Below, in pieces: positions 42,767 to 51,604 of a stretch of DNA of 62,566 nucleotides; the first letter of the stretch is position 1; each line of letters opens with the position of its first letter. Under the pieces are notes generated by a model. It saw nothing but the letters and a program-made list of their open reading frames with translations, had not been told where the DNA came from and ran no database searches. Made by a program: the position numbers and the translations under genes. Origin of the DNA: Bacteroidota bacterium (GTDB lineage: Bacteria > Bacteroidota > Bacteroidia > Chitinophagales > Chitinophagaceae); the NCBI GenBank assembly GCA_023415275.1, contig JAEZLJ010000153.1, positions 1-62,566 of the forward strand. The letters are read 5' to 3'.

Positions 42767-44173
42767 TTATGGCTGGTCAAACCAAAGCTTATCTGTCAGG
42801 GTAACATCCGGCACATTGGCTGCGTTACGATCTGTTTCAGTGGAAGGATAATTTGCCCGCCTGATAAAGGTGGTTAATAAAGAATTAACCGGCAAGGTAA
42901 AGTCTTTGTACTGGTAATCAAATCTCCTGGCATCAACCCATGCTTCTGGTTGCAGAAACATAGCAATATACTTTTCTTTAAAAATCAGGTCCTTTGTAAA
43001 GTTCGCCACTCCTACTGCCACTGCAGGGTTAGATAAATAAGCATTCTTTTCTGCTGCGGGCACACCCAGCTTATCCATATTGGCAGCAATACCATCCAGG
43101 TATGCCTGGTAAGATCTTGCCTTATCTGTATTAAAGGTGGCTTCAGCTTCAATGAACTTCATTTCAGCATAGGTAACCAGTAACAATGGAGCACCTGGTC
43201 CGGAATAGAATCCTTTCAAACCCAGGTAGCTTTCCTCATGGTTGGTACCTGTTCCCGTACGTCCTTTACCGTTAGGCGTACCCCTGAAGTCCCCAAACTT
43301 GGTAGTATCGGCAATGAATTTCAAACGGGGGTCCACTACACCAAAGGTGGTTCCATCCATTGCATCTACTGACTGTTCGCTCATCCAGGCATCCAGTAAT
43401 AACTTACTATTGTTAACAGCTGCCTGGTTCCAGGGGCTTGCACCAATGAATTTGGTGATCTGCGCATCGTCTGCATTGGAGGTATATGCTTTTGATAAGG
43501 CATCCAAAATAGCCGTAGGGTTATAAGATGCTTTTTTGCTCAGGCGGTTCAATAATCTCGCCTTTAAAGCATAGGCAGTCTTGATCCAGTTAGCCACCTT
43601 TCCATTGTGAATCAGGTCACTGGCTGCATCCAGCTTGATGGTGGGGTCAGGCTTATTGAATTCTACAACGGCATCATCTAACAGTTTCAAACAGGCATTG
43701 AAGATATCCTGTTCCTTATCATAAGCCGGGGTGAAGTTCTTAGGATCGAATGCCTGCGAATAAGGCGCATCACCGAAGATGCTGATCAGCAGGCTCATAT
43801 TCATGGCCTCTAACACATTGGCCACACCCATATGTTCATAGCCGTTAGATGCTGCAGCTTTTTCTTTCATGATCCTGCCGTCTTGTACAGTATTATAGAT
43901 ATTGTACCAAAGACTGCTGCGGTCTACGTTATCATAAATATCAGACCCGCTGGAAGCATTTGGGGATGCCAGTTGCTGGGTATAATATGCAGTGACGTTG
44001 GCAGCCCTGAAATAGTTCAGGCCAGTTTGATAGGTTACCTGTGCCAGCAATCCATTGATAGGAGGATTTTGGGTCTGGTTAGGGTTCACCTCGTTCACAT
44101 CGAGGTAATTTTTTGAACAACTGCCCAATGCAAAGGCGGACAGTATCAATATATAGGTGAGTGTTTTTTTCAT
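42767..44173 (-). CDS. SusD/RagB family nutrient-binding lipoprotein
   Basis: A 468-residue surface lipoprotein working as lid of the SusC channel. A lipoprotein signal (MKKTLTYILILSAFALGSC) has Cys at residue 19, followed by SKNYLDVNEVNPNQ, the usual SusD lead. TPR-like helices are seen as QDGRIMKEKAAASN, AKNFTPAYDKEQDIFNACLKLLDDAVVEF and LIFKEKYIAMFLQPEAWVDARRF, the C-terminal family block. The pair is not beside glycoside hydrolases, so the ligand may be a peptide or another nutrient. It lies 10 bases after susC on the same strand and is clearly co-transcribed. Confidence 0.94.
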   Translation of the reverse strand: MKKTLTYILILSAFALGSCSKNYLDVNEVNPNQTQNPPINGLLAQVTYQTGLNYFRAANVTAYYTQQLASPNASSGSDIYDNVDRSSLWYNIYNTVQDGRIMKEKAAASNGYEHMGVANVLEAMNMSLLISIFGDAPYSQAFDPKNFTPAYDKEQDIFNACLKLLDDAVVEFNKPDPTIKLDAASDLIHNGKVANWIKTAYALKARLLNRLSKKASYNPTAILDALSKAYTSNADDAQITKFIGASPWNQAAVNNSKLLLDAWMSEQSVDAMDGTTFGVVDPRLKFIADTTKFGDFRGTPNGKGRTGTGTNHEESYLGLKGFYSGPGAPLLLVTYAEMKFIEAEATFNTDKARSYQAYLDGIAANMDKLGVPAAEKNAYLSNPAVAVGVANFTKDLIFKEKYIAMFLQPEAWVDARRFDYQYKDFTLPVNSLLTTFIRRANYPSTETDRNAANVPDVTLTDKLWFDQP

Positions 44174-44183
44174 GCTAGTGTTT

Positions 44184-47100
44184 TTAGAATTGAATGTTTA
44201 CAGATGCCATAAAAGTTCTTACACCTGGATAAGTAAAACCTGAGAAACCTTCAGAGCTGTTGGCACCTGAACTGAATGAACTTGATTCAGGATCAAAACC
44301 TGTATAATCGGTTTTCAACCAGAGATTATTGCCTGTAAGGGAAACGGACGCTCCTTTTAACACTTTGGTACGGTTCAATATGCTGCCAGGCAGGTTGTAG
44401 GTCAGCGACAGGGAACGCAGCCTGATCCAGGAAGCATCTTCCACGAAGTTCTCAGTGATACCGCGATACACATTTCTATAGTATCCATTACCATAATCCA
44501 CACCATCAGGACCTTTAGCCTGACCTAAATAAACAGCCTTGGTGTTAGGCGTACCATCAGCCAATACACCTGGGAAAACTATGGTCTCTGTGCGGTTCTC
44601 TGTTATTTTAGATACACCGAATGCAGCCATGAAATTAGCAAACTGGTTGTACTTCATTTGGCCCTGGCGGGTATCAAGTAAAGCAGAAATAGCAAATTGC
44701 TTAAAACGGAAAGTTTGCAGGGTGCTGGCTATATAATCAGGTTGAGAGCTACCCAAATACTTTTGCTTGGTATCTATCTGTGGGAATCCATTAGCACCGA
44801 TCAGTAATGGTGCACTTTCATCTATTCTCAAAGGATCTTCGGTCTTAGTACCATAATAACGCTTATATGTTCTGCCAAATAAAGCACCATACTCATACCC
44901 CGGGATCAACTTCATGTTGGCATTGGATGACAGGTAACCAAACTGAGTTTCCAATAGGATCTCATTCAACCCCTGGTTCAGCTTCACTACTTCATTCTTA
45001 TTGGATGAGAAGTTGATAGTGAAATCCCAGGAGAAATCATTAGTCCTTACCGGCATAGCGTTCAGGCTGATCTCTATCCCTTTGTTTTTGATCTCACCTG
45101 CATTGATGTATGCTTCATCAAAGCCGGTAGTGTTTGAGATCTTCACAGGCAGTAACAGGTCTTTACTGTTGGCTTTATAACCCGTTACTTCCAAACCTAA
45201 GCGGTTGTTCAGGAAGCGCAATTCCAAACCAGCTTCAGCGGTGGTGGTGAACTCCGGCTTTAGCAGTGGATTTCCTAACCTGTCCACATTGGTCCAGGGA
45301 AGTACATTACCAATAGGAGTACCAGCAACAAATCCCGTAGATGTTCCGTATGGATTACCATCCTTACCCACCTTAGCATAGGAAGCCTTTAATTTTCCAT
45401 AGCTCCAGAAAGAAGGCAGGTGCAGCATATCGCTGAATACATAACTCAAGCTATACGATGGATAGAAATAGCTGCGGGTATCTTTTGATAAAGTGGAAGT
45501 GAAGTCGTTACGACCAGTTACTTCCAGGAACAGGTAGTTTCTGAAGCCTAAGGTCAGGTCACCAAAGAGACCGTAGTTGCGGTAGTCTTCAATCAGGTTA
45601 GAAGCCAGTATCTTTTTCGTGTTCTGCAAAAGGAACAGGTCGGGAACTACAAGGGTATCTCCCGCAGTGCTCACTCTTCTCAACTTGGCATCTTTCAGGT
45701 CATGACCTAATTTCAGGTCAATTGAGAAGTCATTGCCAATGGTTTTATTCAGGTTGGCAATAAAAGTAGAAGTGATGATACGGTTCCTGATGGTGTGCTC
45801 CTCGTAGAAACCCATATCATTGTCTGAATTCACTAATTCACCTACTACACCTTTTGGTCCAGGGGCATAGCGTGTTCTGCCATCAGTATAAAAATCATTA
45901 CCAAAACGGTAAGTAAAGTTTAACCAGCTGGTGGGAGCATAGTTCACATTAGTGCTGGCTATGATCCTGTTCACATTGTCGAAGAAACGATTGGTAGCTA
46001 ATGTATAAACGGGGTTGTCATTATCTACGCCATAATTCTTCTGCGTTCCATCTGGTTTGATATAATCCATCACATCCCATCTTGGCGACCAGTAGATCAA
46101 TTGCTCGCCATATCGGTCTGAATTGACACGGGAACCACCGGAATTAATGAAGTTCATGGAAGCGCCGATCTTGATTTTCTTGCTCACATTCAGGTTGCCA
46201 TTCACCCTCGCATTATAGCTTTTATAATCACTGAAAGGAATGACACCTTCCTGGTTGGAATAAGAGAAAGAAGCACCCAACTGCATCATTTCAGATCCGC
46301 CACCCAGGTTAATGCTGTGGCGTGTCTGGTTGCCTTGCCTGTATGCTCTTTTAAAATTATTGAAGATCTGGTCAGGATGTGTTGGATCCAAAGCCTTAGC
46401 TGCTTCAACAGTAGGACCCCATGATGGCCAGAAACTTGTATTGTCGTAAACACCTAAATATCCCTGTGAAAACTTGGTTTGAACATCAGGTGTTTTATTG
46501 ACATTATCAAAACCATAACTACCGGTATAGCTCACCTGTATCTTACCCGCGCGGGCAGATTTGGTAGTGATCAATACGGCGCCATTGGCTGCACGAATGC
46601 CATATAAAGCTGTGGCAGCACCACCTCTTAATACAGAAATACTTTCAATATCATCAGGATTGATATCTGCAGCCCTGTTGGTCATACCCCTGGTATCCCC
46701 GCCACCCGTTACGAAAGTGCTGTTATCCACCTCCACACCATCTACAATGAAGATAGGCTGGTTGTTTCTACCGGCATCCAGTGAGTTGATACCTCTTATT
46801 TGTATCCTGGCCCCCTGTCCTGGCGCACCTCCTGTGCTGGAGATGGTGACACCGGCCACCTTACCCTGCAGTGCATTGACCACATTGGATTGGTGATTGA
46901 CAGTGAGGTCTTCTGCATTTACACTTTGAACCGTATAGCCTAAGGAACGCTTTTCCTTCCTGATACCAAGAGCGGTAACGATCACTTCAGACATGGCACC
47001 GGAAGAGCCCAGGCTTACATTATAAGTAGCTCCTGTGCCTACAGCCATTTCCTGTGATTGCCTGCCGGCATAGGAAAATACCAATACGGGACTTACCCCC

Positions 47101-47297
47101 GTAACGGTAATGGTGTAACTTCCTCTTTCATCTGTGCTGGTTCCATTAGTAGTCCCTTTTTGCAACACAGATGCGCCTGAAAGAGGAACTCCTTTTTCAT
47201 CGCTGACGATACCTGTAATTTGCCGGGATTGGGACAACGCCCAAAATGGCATGGATATGAATAGCAATATCCATGCAGATAGCAGTGTTTTCTTCAT
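44184..47297 (-). CDS. SusC/RagA family TonB-linked outer-membrane protein
   Basis: A 1037-residue transporter. After a signal peptide (MKKTLLSAWILLFISMP to ALSQ) comes a carboxypeptidase-regulatory-like domain (ITGIVSDEKGVPLSGASVLQKGT), the TonB plug (VTALGIRKEKRSLGYTVQSVNAEDL, GKVAGVTISSTGGAPGQGARIQIRGINSL, SISVLRGGAATALYG) and a large barrel ending ASVNIQF with terminal Phe. It forms the energised pore for the SusD-bound substrate. The promoter should lie in 47298-47619. Substrate unknown. Confidence 0.95.
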   Translation of the reverse strand: MKKTLLSAWILLFISMPFWALSQSRQITGIVSDEKGVPLSGASVLQKGTTNGTSTDERGSYTITVTGVSPVLVFSYAGRQSQEMAVGTGATYNVSLGSSGAMSEVIVTALGIRKEKRSLGYTVQSVNAEDLTVNHQSNVVNALQGKVAGVTISSTGGAPGQGARIQIRGINSLDAGRNNQPIFIVDGVEVDNSTFVTGGGDTRGMTNRAADINPDDIESISVLRGGAATALYGIRAANGAVLITTKSARAGKIQVSYTGSYGFDNVNKTPDVQTKFSQGYLGVYDNTSFWPSWGPTVEAAKALDPTHPDQIFNNFKRAYRQGNQTRHSINLGGGSEMMQLGASFSYSNQEGVIPFSDYKSYNARVNGNLNVSKKIKIGASMNFINSGGSRVNSDRYGEQLIYWSPRWDVMDYIKPDGTQKNYGVDNDNPVYTLATNRFFDNVNRIIASTNVNYAPTSWLNFTYRFGNDFYTDGRTRYAPGPKGVVGELVNSDNDMGFYEEHTIRNRIITSTFIANLNKTIGNDFSIDLKLGHDLKDAKLRRVSTAGDTLVVPDLFLLQNTKKILASNLIEDYRNYGLFGDLTLGFRNYLFLEVTGRNDFTSTLSKDTRSYFYPSYSLSYVFSDMLHLPSFWSYGKLKASYAKVGKDGNPYGTSTGFVAGTPIGNVLPWTNVDRLGNPLLKPEFTTTAEAGLELRFLNNRLGLEVTGYKANSKDLLLPVKISNTTGFDEAYINAGEIKNKGIEISLNAMPVRTNDFSWDFTINFSSNKNEVVKLNQGLNEILLETQFGYLSSNANMKLIPGYEYGALFGRTYKRYYGTKTEDPLRIDESAPLLIGANGFPQIDTKQKYLGSSQPDYIASTLQTFRFKQFAISALLDTRQGQMKYNQFANFMAAFGVSKITENRTETIVFPGVLADGTPNTKAVYLGQAKGPDGVDYGNGYYRNVYRGITENFVEDASWIRLRSLSLTYNLPGSILNRTKVLKGASVSLTGNNLWLKTDYTGFDPESSSFSSGANSSEGFSGFTYPGVRTFMASVNIQF

Positions 47298-47619
47298 AAA
47301 AGCGAATGTTGATTATTATTGGTCTTATTTAGCAATTAGGTCTCAATCCATAAAAGGATCATTCAGAATCCTGCAAAACCCTGCAAAGATTCCGCATAGC
47401 GTCAATTTCTAGGGGAAGTTATCAAAAAAAATGAATTGTTAAGATAATTATAATACGCATTACTCTACAACACCGCAAAAAACGCAAACAAAGCTGCAAC
47501 TTGACTGAAGAAGGAAAGAAATACATGATTGCGGCCTTCATTCCATATAACCTTAATAAATTTGTGACTGCTTACTTAAGAAGAATATTTATTAATAGAA
47601 AAATTTAAAATCAATTGTT
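47298..47619. other. Intergenic region between susC and sodB (divergent)
   Basis: 322 bases without a credible gene. It must carry the promoters of the susCD pair and of sodB. A TAAATTTG -7 element at 47557-47564 is well placed for sodB (start 47620), but its best TTG is 25 bases upstream, a little too far. No strong operator was seen for susC. Confidence 0.5.
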
Positions 47620-48228
47620 ATGGCTTTTACCCTCCCCCCCTTACCGTATGCGTTTGACGCCCTGGAACCACATATTGACGCTCAAACCATGCAGATCCAC
47701 CACGATAAACACCACCAGGCATATGTAGATAACCTGAATAAGGCTATTGCAGGCAGCCCCAATGAAAACAAAAGCCTGGAAGAGCTGATCCGCAATGCGG
47801 GTACTATCTCTCCTGCGGTACGTAATAATGGCGGTGGCCATTGGAACCATAGTTTCTTCTGGGAAATACTGGGACCTAATGCCGGCGGTCAACCTTCAGG
47901 CAAGCTGGCTGATGCCATCAATCAGACTTTTGGATCGCTGGACGCTCTTAAAGAAAAAGTAAATGCTGCCGGGGCAACCCGTTTCGGAAGCGGCTGGGCA
48001 TGGCTGATTGTAAAGGATGGCAAACTGGAAGTTACTTCTACCCCTAACCAGGATAATCCATTAATGGATGTGGCAGAAGTAAAAGGAACTCCAGTACTTG
48101 GCATTGACGTGTGGGAACATGCTTATTACCTGAAATATCAAAACCGCAGACCTGAATATCTTACCAATATCTGGAATGTGATCAATTGGAACAAAGTGGC
48201 ACAGCATTTTGACAATGCCGGTAAATAA
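47620..48228 (+). CDS. sodB: Fe/Mn superoxide dismutase
   Basis: It converts superoxide to oxygen and peroxide in the cytoplasm. The 202-residue protein has metal ligands at H27 (IHHDKHH), H77 (HWNHSFFW), D163 and H167 (DVWEHAYYLKYQNRRPEY). FGSGWAWLI is the usual active-site shell. The Gly-rich GGGHWNHSFFW block does not decide between Fe and Mn. A terminator follows, and no signal peptide is present. Confidence 0.96.
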   Translation: MAFTLPPLPYAFDALEPHIDAQTMQIHHDKHHQAYVDNLNKAIAGSPNENKSLEELIRNAGTISPAVRNNGGGHWNHSFFWEILGPNAGGQPSGKLADAINQTFGSLDALKEKVNAAGATRFGSGWAWLIVKDGKLEVTSTPNQDNPLMDVAEVKGTPVLGIDVWEHAYYLKYQNRRPEYLTNIWNVINWNKVAQHFDNAGK

Positions 48229-48248
48229 ATAGCAAAATACTTGATCTA

Positions 48249-48275
48249 TAAAAGAGCCTTTAGGGCTCTTTTTTT
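48249..48275 (+). terminator. Terminator after sodB
   Basis: AAAGAGCC at 48251-48258 pairs with GGCTCTTT at 48264-48271, closing a 5-base loop, followed by a T run. It is between convergent sodB and yidD. Confidence 0.8.
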
Positions 48276-48298
48276 ATATCCAATGCTATCAATATTCT

Positions 48299-48529
48299 TT
48301 AAGGAACAGGGTCATAACCATGCCCTCCCCAGGGGTGACAACGGCTGATGCGGCGTACTGTAAGCCACAGACCTTTGAATACGCCATGCTTTTGAAATGC
48401 TTCCACTGCGTAATGGGAACAGGTGGGTGTAAAGCGGCACTTAGGCCCCAGCCAGGGAGAGATCACATATTGGTAGATTTTGATCAGGCCAATAAACGGA
48501 AGGGCTAATATTTTAAACAGTGTCTTCAT
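48299..48529 (-). CDS. yidD: Membrane protein insertion efficiency factor YidD
   Basis: A 76-residue membrane-associated protein that aids YidC-dependent insertion. The family pattern PFIGLIKIYQYVISPWLGPKCRFTPTCSHYAVEAFQKHGVFKGLW-LTVRRISRCHPWGGHGYDPVP is fully visible in segments, with three conserved Cys. It overlaps the end of rnpA by 17 bases on the same strand and belongs to the classic rpmH-rnpA-yidD order. The yidC gene is not in the window. Confidence 0.95.
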   Translation of the reverse strand: MKTLFKILALPFIGLIKIYQYVISPWLGPKCRFTPTCSHYAVEAFQKHGVFKGLWLTVRRISRCHPWGGHGYDPVP

Positions 48530-48920
48530 GAACCTTATCCAGTTTATGTTGCAATTTTCTCAGGCAGGCAGACATGGCAGTTTTAAAAACATCGAAAGAA
48601 GCAATGCTCTTATCGGTATATATAAAGAAAAGGTAAGCTTTCTGGTGAGATTGATGCAACTGGAGGGCCAAGTCCGTTTTTTGAAGCCGGTAAGATTCCC
48701 TCAATAACCTTTTAACCCTGTTGCGATCTACGGCTTTTTTAAAATAACGCTTGCTCACCGTCACCCCTATTTGTGCCAGGGGCTCATCTTCCGTGGCCAT
48801 GAACCGGTAGGTAACCCTGATAGGAAATACAGTAAAACTTTTACCCTGGGCAAACAGGGTATCTATTTGCTTCCGGCTTTTCAGTCTTTCTTTTTTACCT
48901 AGTCCAAAGGGCCTGGCCAT
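48513..48920 (-). CDS. rnpA: Ribonuclease P protein component RnpA
   Basis: The protein subunit that assists the RNase P RNA in tRNA 5' maturation. The 135-residue sequence has FGLGKKERLKSRKQIDTLFAQGKS at the start and the RNR-like signature VDRNRVKRLLRESYRL in the middle. It is basic overall, with the family's normal length. It follows rpmH by 75 bases and overlaps yidD. Confidence 0.95.
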   Translation of the reverse strand: MARPFGLGKKERLKSRKQIDTLFAQGKSFTVFPIRVTYRFMATEDEPLAQIGVTVSKRYFKKAVDRNRVKRLLRESYRLQKTDLALQLHQSHQKAYLFFIYTDKSIASFDVFKTAMSACLRKLQHKLDKVHEDTV

Positions 48921-48995
48921 GTTGTAAAATAAAACAAAATAGCCTCATAAAGAGGCTAATGATGTAAACGATCGGTACCCTAAGGCAGCGTTCAA

Positions 48996-49151
48996 TTATT
49001 TTAATTTCTTCTCGTCGCTGATGGTCAGTTTATGACGTCCTTTAGCACGACGGCTAGCCAACACTTTCCTGCCATTAGCGGTTTGCATGCGCTTTCTGAA
49101 TCCATGAACTGTTTTCCTGCGGCGGCGATGCGGTTGAAATGTACGTTTCAT
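48996..49151 (-). CDS. rpmH: 50S ribosomal protein L34
   Basis: A 51-residue ribosomal protein, found on the minus strand from ATG at 49149-49151 to TAA at 48996-48998. It begins MKRTFQPHRRRRKTVHGFRK and continues with the strongly conserved ANGRKVLASRRAKGRHKL, then an acidic-basic tail. It heads the rpmH-rnpA-yidD run. The gene is short enough to be missed by long-frame searches. Confidence 0.97.
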   Translation of the reverse strand: MKRTFQPHRRRRKTVHGFRKRMQTANGRKVLASRRAKGRHKLTISDEKKLK

Positions 49152-49374
49152 TGTTTAATCAGTTTTTTCACGTTACTAAATGGCCTGTGGAGAGCCAGGC
49201 TGGTTTCAGTTACCTACAGGTCACCACACCCGTTGGTTTTGTGAAAGGACGGCAAAGGTAGGGGAGAATTGGCAGAAAAGAGTCCCGTTCTGTAAAGATT
49301 TTGAATGGGAAGCTGTTAAAATAGGCTTATAGCAGCTTTCTACCTACCCTGAAACTGTTATGCGCCAATGTCAA

Positions 49375-50193
49375 CTAATTAATATCCGCATGGCTGGAAT
49401 TGACTGCCTCACCAAAGAACAGGCTAGCCTTAGTATCAAAATCTACAGGGGCGTCAGTCGTGTAAAAACTTCTTTTGCCATGCCGGGAAAGACGTGCTTC
49501 CATTAGCGGATGGCGCATTAAATAATCTTCCAGGCTATGGGCTACTATTTCTCCCTGTGATAACAACTTGACATGTGCTGGCAGAAACTGGCGGATCTTA
49601 TCTTTTAATAATGGATAATGAGTACAGGCAAGTAAAATGGCATCAATATTACCGTCACGACTTAAAAGATCGTCTATATGCTTCTTAATAAAATAATCCG
49701 CCCCTTCAGATTGGTGTTCGTTATTTTCTACCAGGGGCACCCACATGGGGCAGGCTTCCTGCTGCACTGTTATATCAGGAAAGAATTTCTCTATCTCTAT
49801 CACGTAAGACTGTGATTGCACGGTTCCTGGGGTAGCTAAAATCCCAATATGGTTCGTTTGGCTATATTGACCAATTACCTCTGTGGTCGGCCTGATCACC
49901 CCCAGTACTCTTGCTTCAGGATCCAAACCCTCCAGGTCATGCTGCTGAATGGTACGAAGGGCTTTGGCCGATGCAGTGTTACAAGCCAGTACTATAAGCG
50001 GGCAACCCTGATCTAATAACCATTTCACACATTGCAGCGTGTACCTGTACACCGTATCAAAACTGCGGGTACCATACGGCGAACGTGCATTATCACCCAG
50101 GTATATATAGTCATATTGCGGAAGCTTGTTGACAAACTCCTTTAATACAGTTAATCCTCCATAACCTGAATCAAAAACCCCAATTGGACCCAT
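49375..50193 (-). CDS. murI: Glutamate racemase MurI
   Basis: It makes D-glutamate for peptidoglycan. The 272-residue protein shows the N-terminal IGVFDSGYGGLTVL with the catalytic Asp-Ser, the first catalytic Cys at C71 in LACNTASAKA, and the second at C190 in LLACTHYPLL. YLGDNARSPYG is the usual substrate region. It lies downstream of the ompH pair on the same strand, separated by about 200 bases holding a terminator and AAAATG-rich repeats, so it has its own transcript. Confidence 0.96.
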   Translation of the reverse strand: MGPIGVFDSGYGGLTVLKEFVNKLPQYDYIYLGDNARSPYGTRSFDTVYRYTLQCVKWLLDQGCPLIVLACNTASAKALRTIQQHDLEGLDPEARVLGVIRPTTEVIGQYSQTNHIGILATPGTVQSQSYVIEIEKFFPDITVQQEACPMWVPLVENNEHQSEGADYFIKKHIDDLLSRDGNIDAILLACTHYPLLKDKIRQFLPAHVKLLSQGEIVAHSLEDYLMRHPLMEARLSRHGKRSFYTTDAPVDFDTKASLFFGEAVNSSHADIN

Positions 50194-50257
50194 GCGATGT
50201 GATATATGCTACGAAGATAGGGAGGATGTGAAAGGGTTGCAGATTGGGCATACCAAA

Positions 50258-50331
50258 AATGAGAAATGTAAAATGAAAAAATCATTCCTTATCCAGCCAC
50301 TCCTTTTACATTTTTCATTTCTCATTTCTCT
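50258..50331. repeat. AAAATGTAAAATG-type inverted repeat
   Basis: Left arm at 50258-50280 (GAGAAATGTAAAATGAAAAA core) and right arm at 50304-50331 (TTTTTCATTTCTCATTTCTC core) are imperfect complements around a 25-base loop. The same AAAATGTAAAATG motif is found at 40005-40037 and 61122-61151. Confidence 0.7.
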
Positions 50332-50341
50332 TTTTCCTCAT

Positions 50342-50374
50342 AAAAAGAAATCCCGCTTCTGAAGGAAGCGGGAT
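50342..50374 (-). terminator. Terminator of the ompH-bamA run
   Basis: ATCCCGCTTC at 50350-50359 pairs with GAAGCGGGAT at 50365-50374; on the minus strand a T-rich tail follows. It lies 23 bases after the stop of the second ompH gene. Confidence 0.8.
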
Positions 50375-50396
50375 GACCATATGAAAAAGTATTTGA

Positions 50397-50963
50397 TTAT
50401 TGTTTCTTACCTGCTGGCGGTGTGGCAGGCTTATTAGCAGCTGCTTTTGCACCTGGAATGGTCAGGTTTAATTTTTTAGCTACCAATGGTAACAGATCGT
50501 CAGCTTCTGGTGCTACCAGTAATGCATCTTTTGTATACACATAGGCATATCCGCTTTCTTTAGCTACAGATTGAATAGCAGTAATTGCTTTGGCATAGAT
50601 CGGCTCCAGCAATTGCTCTTGCTTATTCTGTACCATCTGCTGTGACAATTGCTGCCAGTTTTGCAATTCGTACATATCCTGTTGCATTTCTTCACGCATT
50701 TTAGCACGTGCAGCTGCAGGAGTCTTTAAAGAGTCCTTACCGTTAACAATGCTATCCTTACGCTGAAATTCTGATAATGTATAATTGAACCTTGGTTGTA
50801 AAGAGTCTGACTGGTATTTTTCCAGGGTGCTTTGCACCTTGGCAGTTTCGGGCATTAATCTTACTACATCATCCACCCTGATGTAACCTGTTTTCTGGGC
50901 TGCAGCGCTGCCTGCGATAGTGAAAAGAATGGCTGCAACTAAAAATAATTTGATCTTGTTCAT
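50397..50963 (-). CDS. OmpH/Skp family periplasmic chaperone (second copy)
   Basis: A 188-residue periplasmic chaperone for outer-membrane proteins. The signal peptide is MNKIKLFLVAAILFTIAGSAAA. The body is a long coiled coil (KVQSTLEKYQSD, LSEFQRKDSIVNGKDSL, ELQNWQQLSQQMVQNKQEQL), and the end AYVYTKDALLVA is the usual Skp core strand. A short Ala/Pro/Lys tail follows. It lies 81 bases after the first ompH gene, both after bamA on the same strand. Confidence 0.92.
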   Translation of the reverse strand: MNKIKLFLVAAILFTIAGSAAAQKTGYIRVDDVVRLMPETAKVQSTLEKYQSDSLQPRFNYTLSEFQRKDSIVNGKDSLKTPAAARAKMREEMQQDMYELQNWQQLSQQMVQNKQEQLLEPIYAKAITAIQSVAKESGYAYVYTKDALLVAPEADDLLPLVAKKLNLTIPGAKAAANKPATPPAGKKQ

Positions 50964-51044
50964 GAGATTGTTTTGTGATGTTTATTTATGATTCGTTTTT
51001 GGGGTTTATGGTTGTATTGATTAATTGCTTTTATAAAATTTTTA

Positions 51045-51557
51045 TTATTTCACTCCCAGCTCTTTCAGCACATCATCGCTTTTTTCCAGTTTAGGGTCGG
51101 CAAATATAACCGTAATTCCCTCACTTTTATCCAGTATAAAGTCATATCCGCGGGCAACTGCTAATTTTTGCACAGCATTATAAACCTTATCCTGTACGGG
51201 TTTTATCAATTCCTGTCTTTTCTTGAATAACTCGCCTTCAAATCCAAAGCGCTGGCGCTGCAAGTCTCTTAAATTCTTCTCTTTTACAAATAACTGATCC
51301 TCTCTTTTCTTCTTCAATTCATCGCTAAGCATTACCTGCTCGGCATCAAAATCCTTATACATCCTGTCCAGTTCCTGCTGCAGCCCGTCTATCTCTTTCT
51401 GCCATGCTGCTGCCACATCGTCAAGGTTCTTTTGCGCCAGTTTATACTCCGGCATCTTATCCAAAATGTACTTGGTATCGATAACTGCATAACGCTGAGC
51501 GTTGGCGAATCCGATAATACATAAGCTGAAGGCTGCAAGAAAAAATACCTTTTTCAT
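51045..51557 (-). CDS. OmpH/Skp family periplasmic chaperone (first copy)
   Basis: A 170-residue protein with signal peptide (MKKVFFLAAFSLCIIGFANA), Skp core strand RYAVIDTKYILDKMPEYKLAQKNLD, long coiled coil rich in Glu/Lys/Gln (WQKEIDGLQQELDRMYKDFDAEQ), and the end VARGYDFILDKSEGITVIFADPKLEKSDDVLKELGVK typical of Bacteroidota OmpH. It sits 47 bases downstream of bamA, which fits delivery of barrel proteins to the Bam complex. Confidence 0.93.
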   Translation of the reverse strand: MKKVFFLAAFSLCIIGFANAQRYAVIDTKYILDKMPEYKLAQKNLDDVAAAWQKEIDGLQQELDRMYKDFDAEQVMLSDELKKKREDQLFVKEKNLRDLQRQRFGFEGELFKKRQELIKPVQDKVYNAVQKLAVARGYDFILDKSEGITVIFADPKLEKSDDVLKELGVK

Positions 51558-51604
51558 ATAGTTTGATTTAATGCAATCAAGTTAATAAATATGCTGACAC
51601 CTTT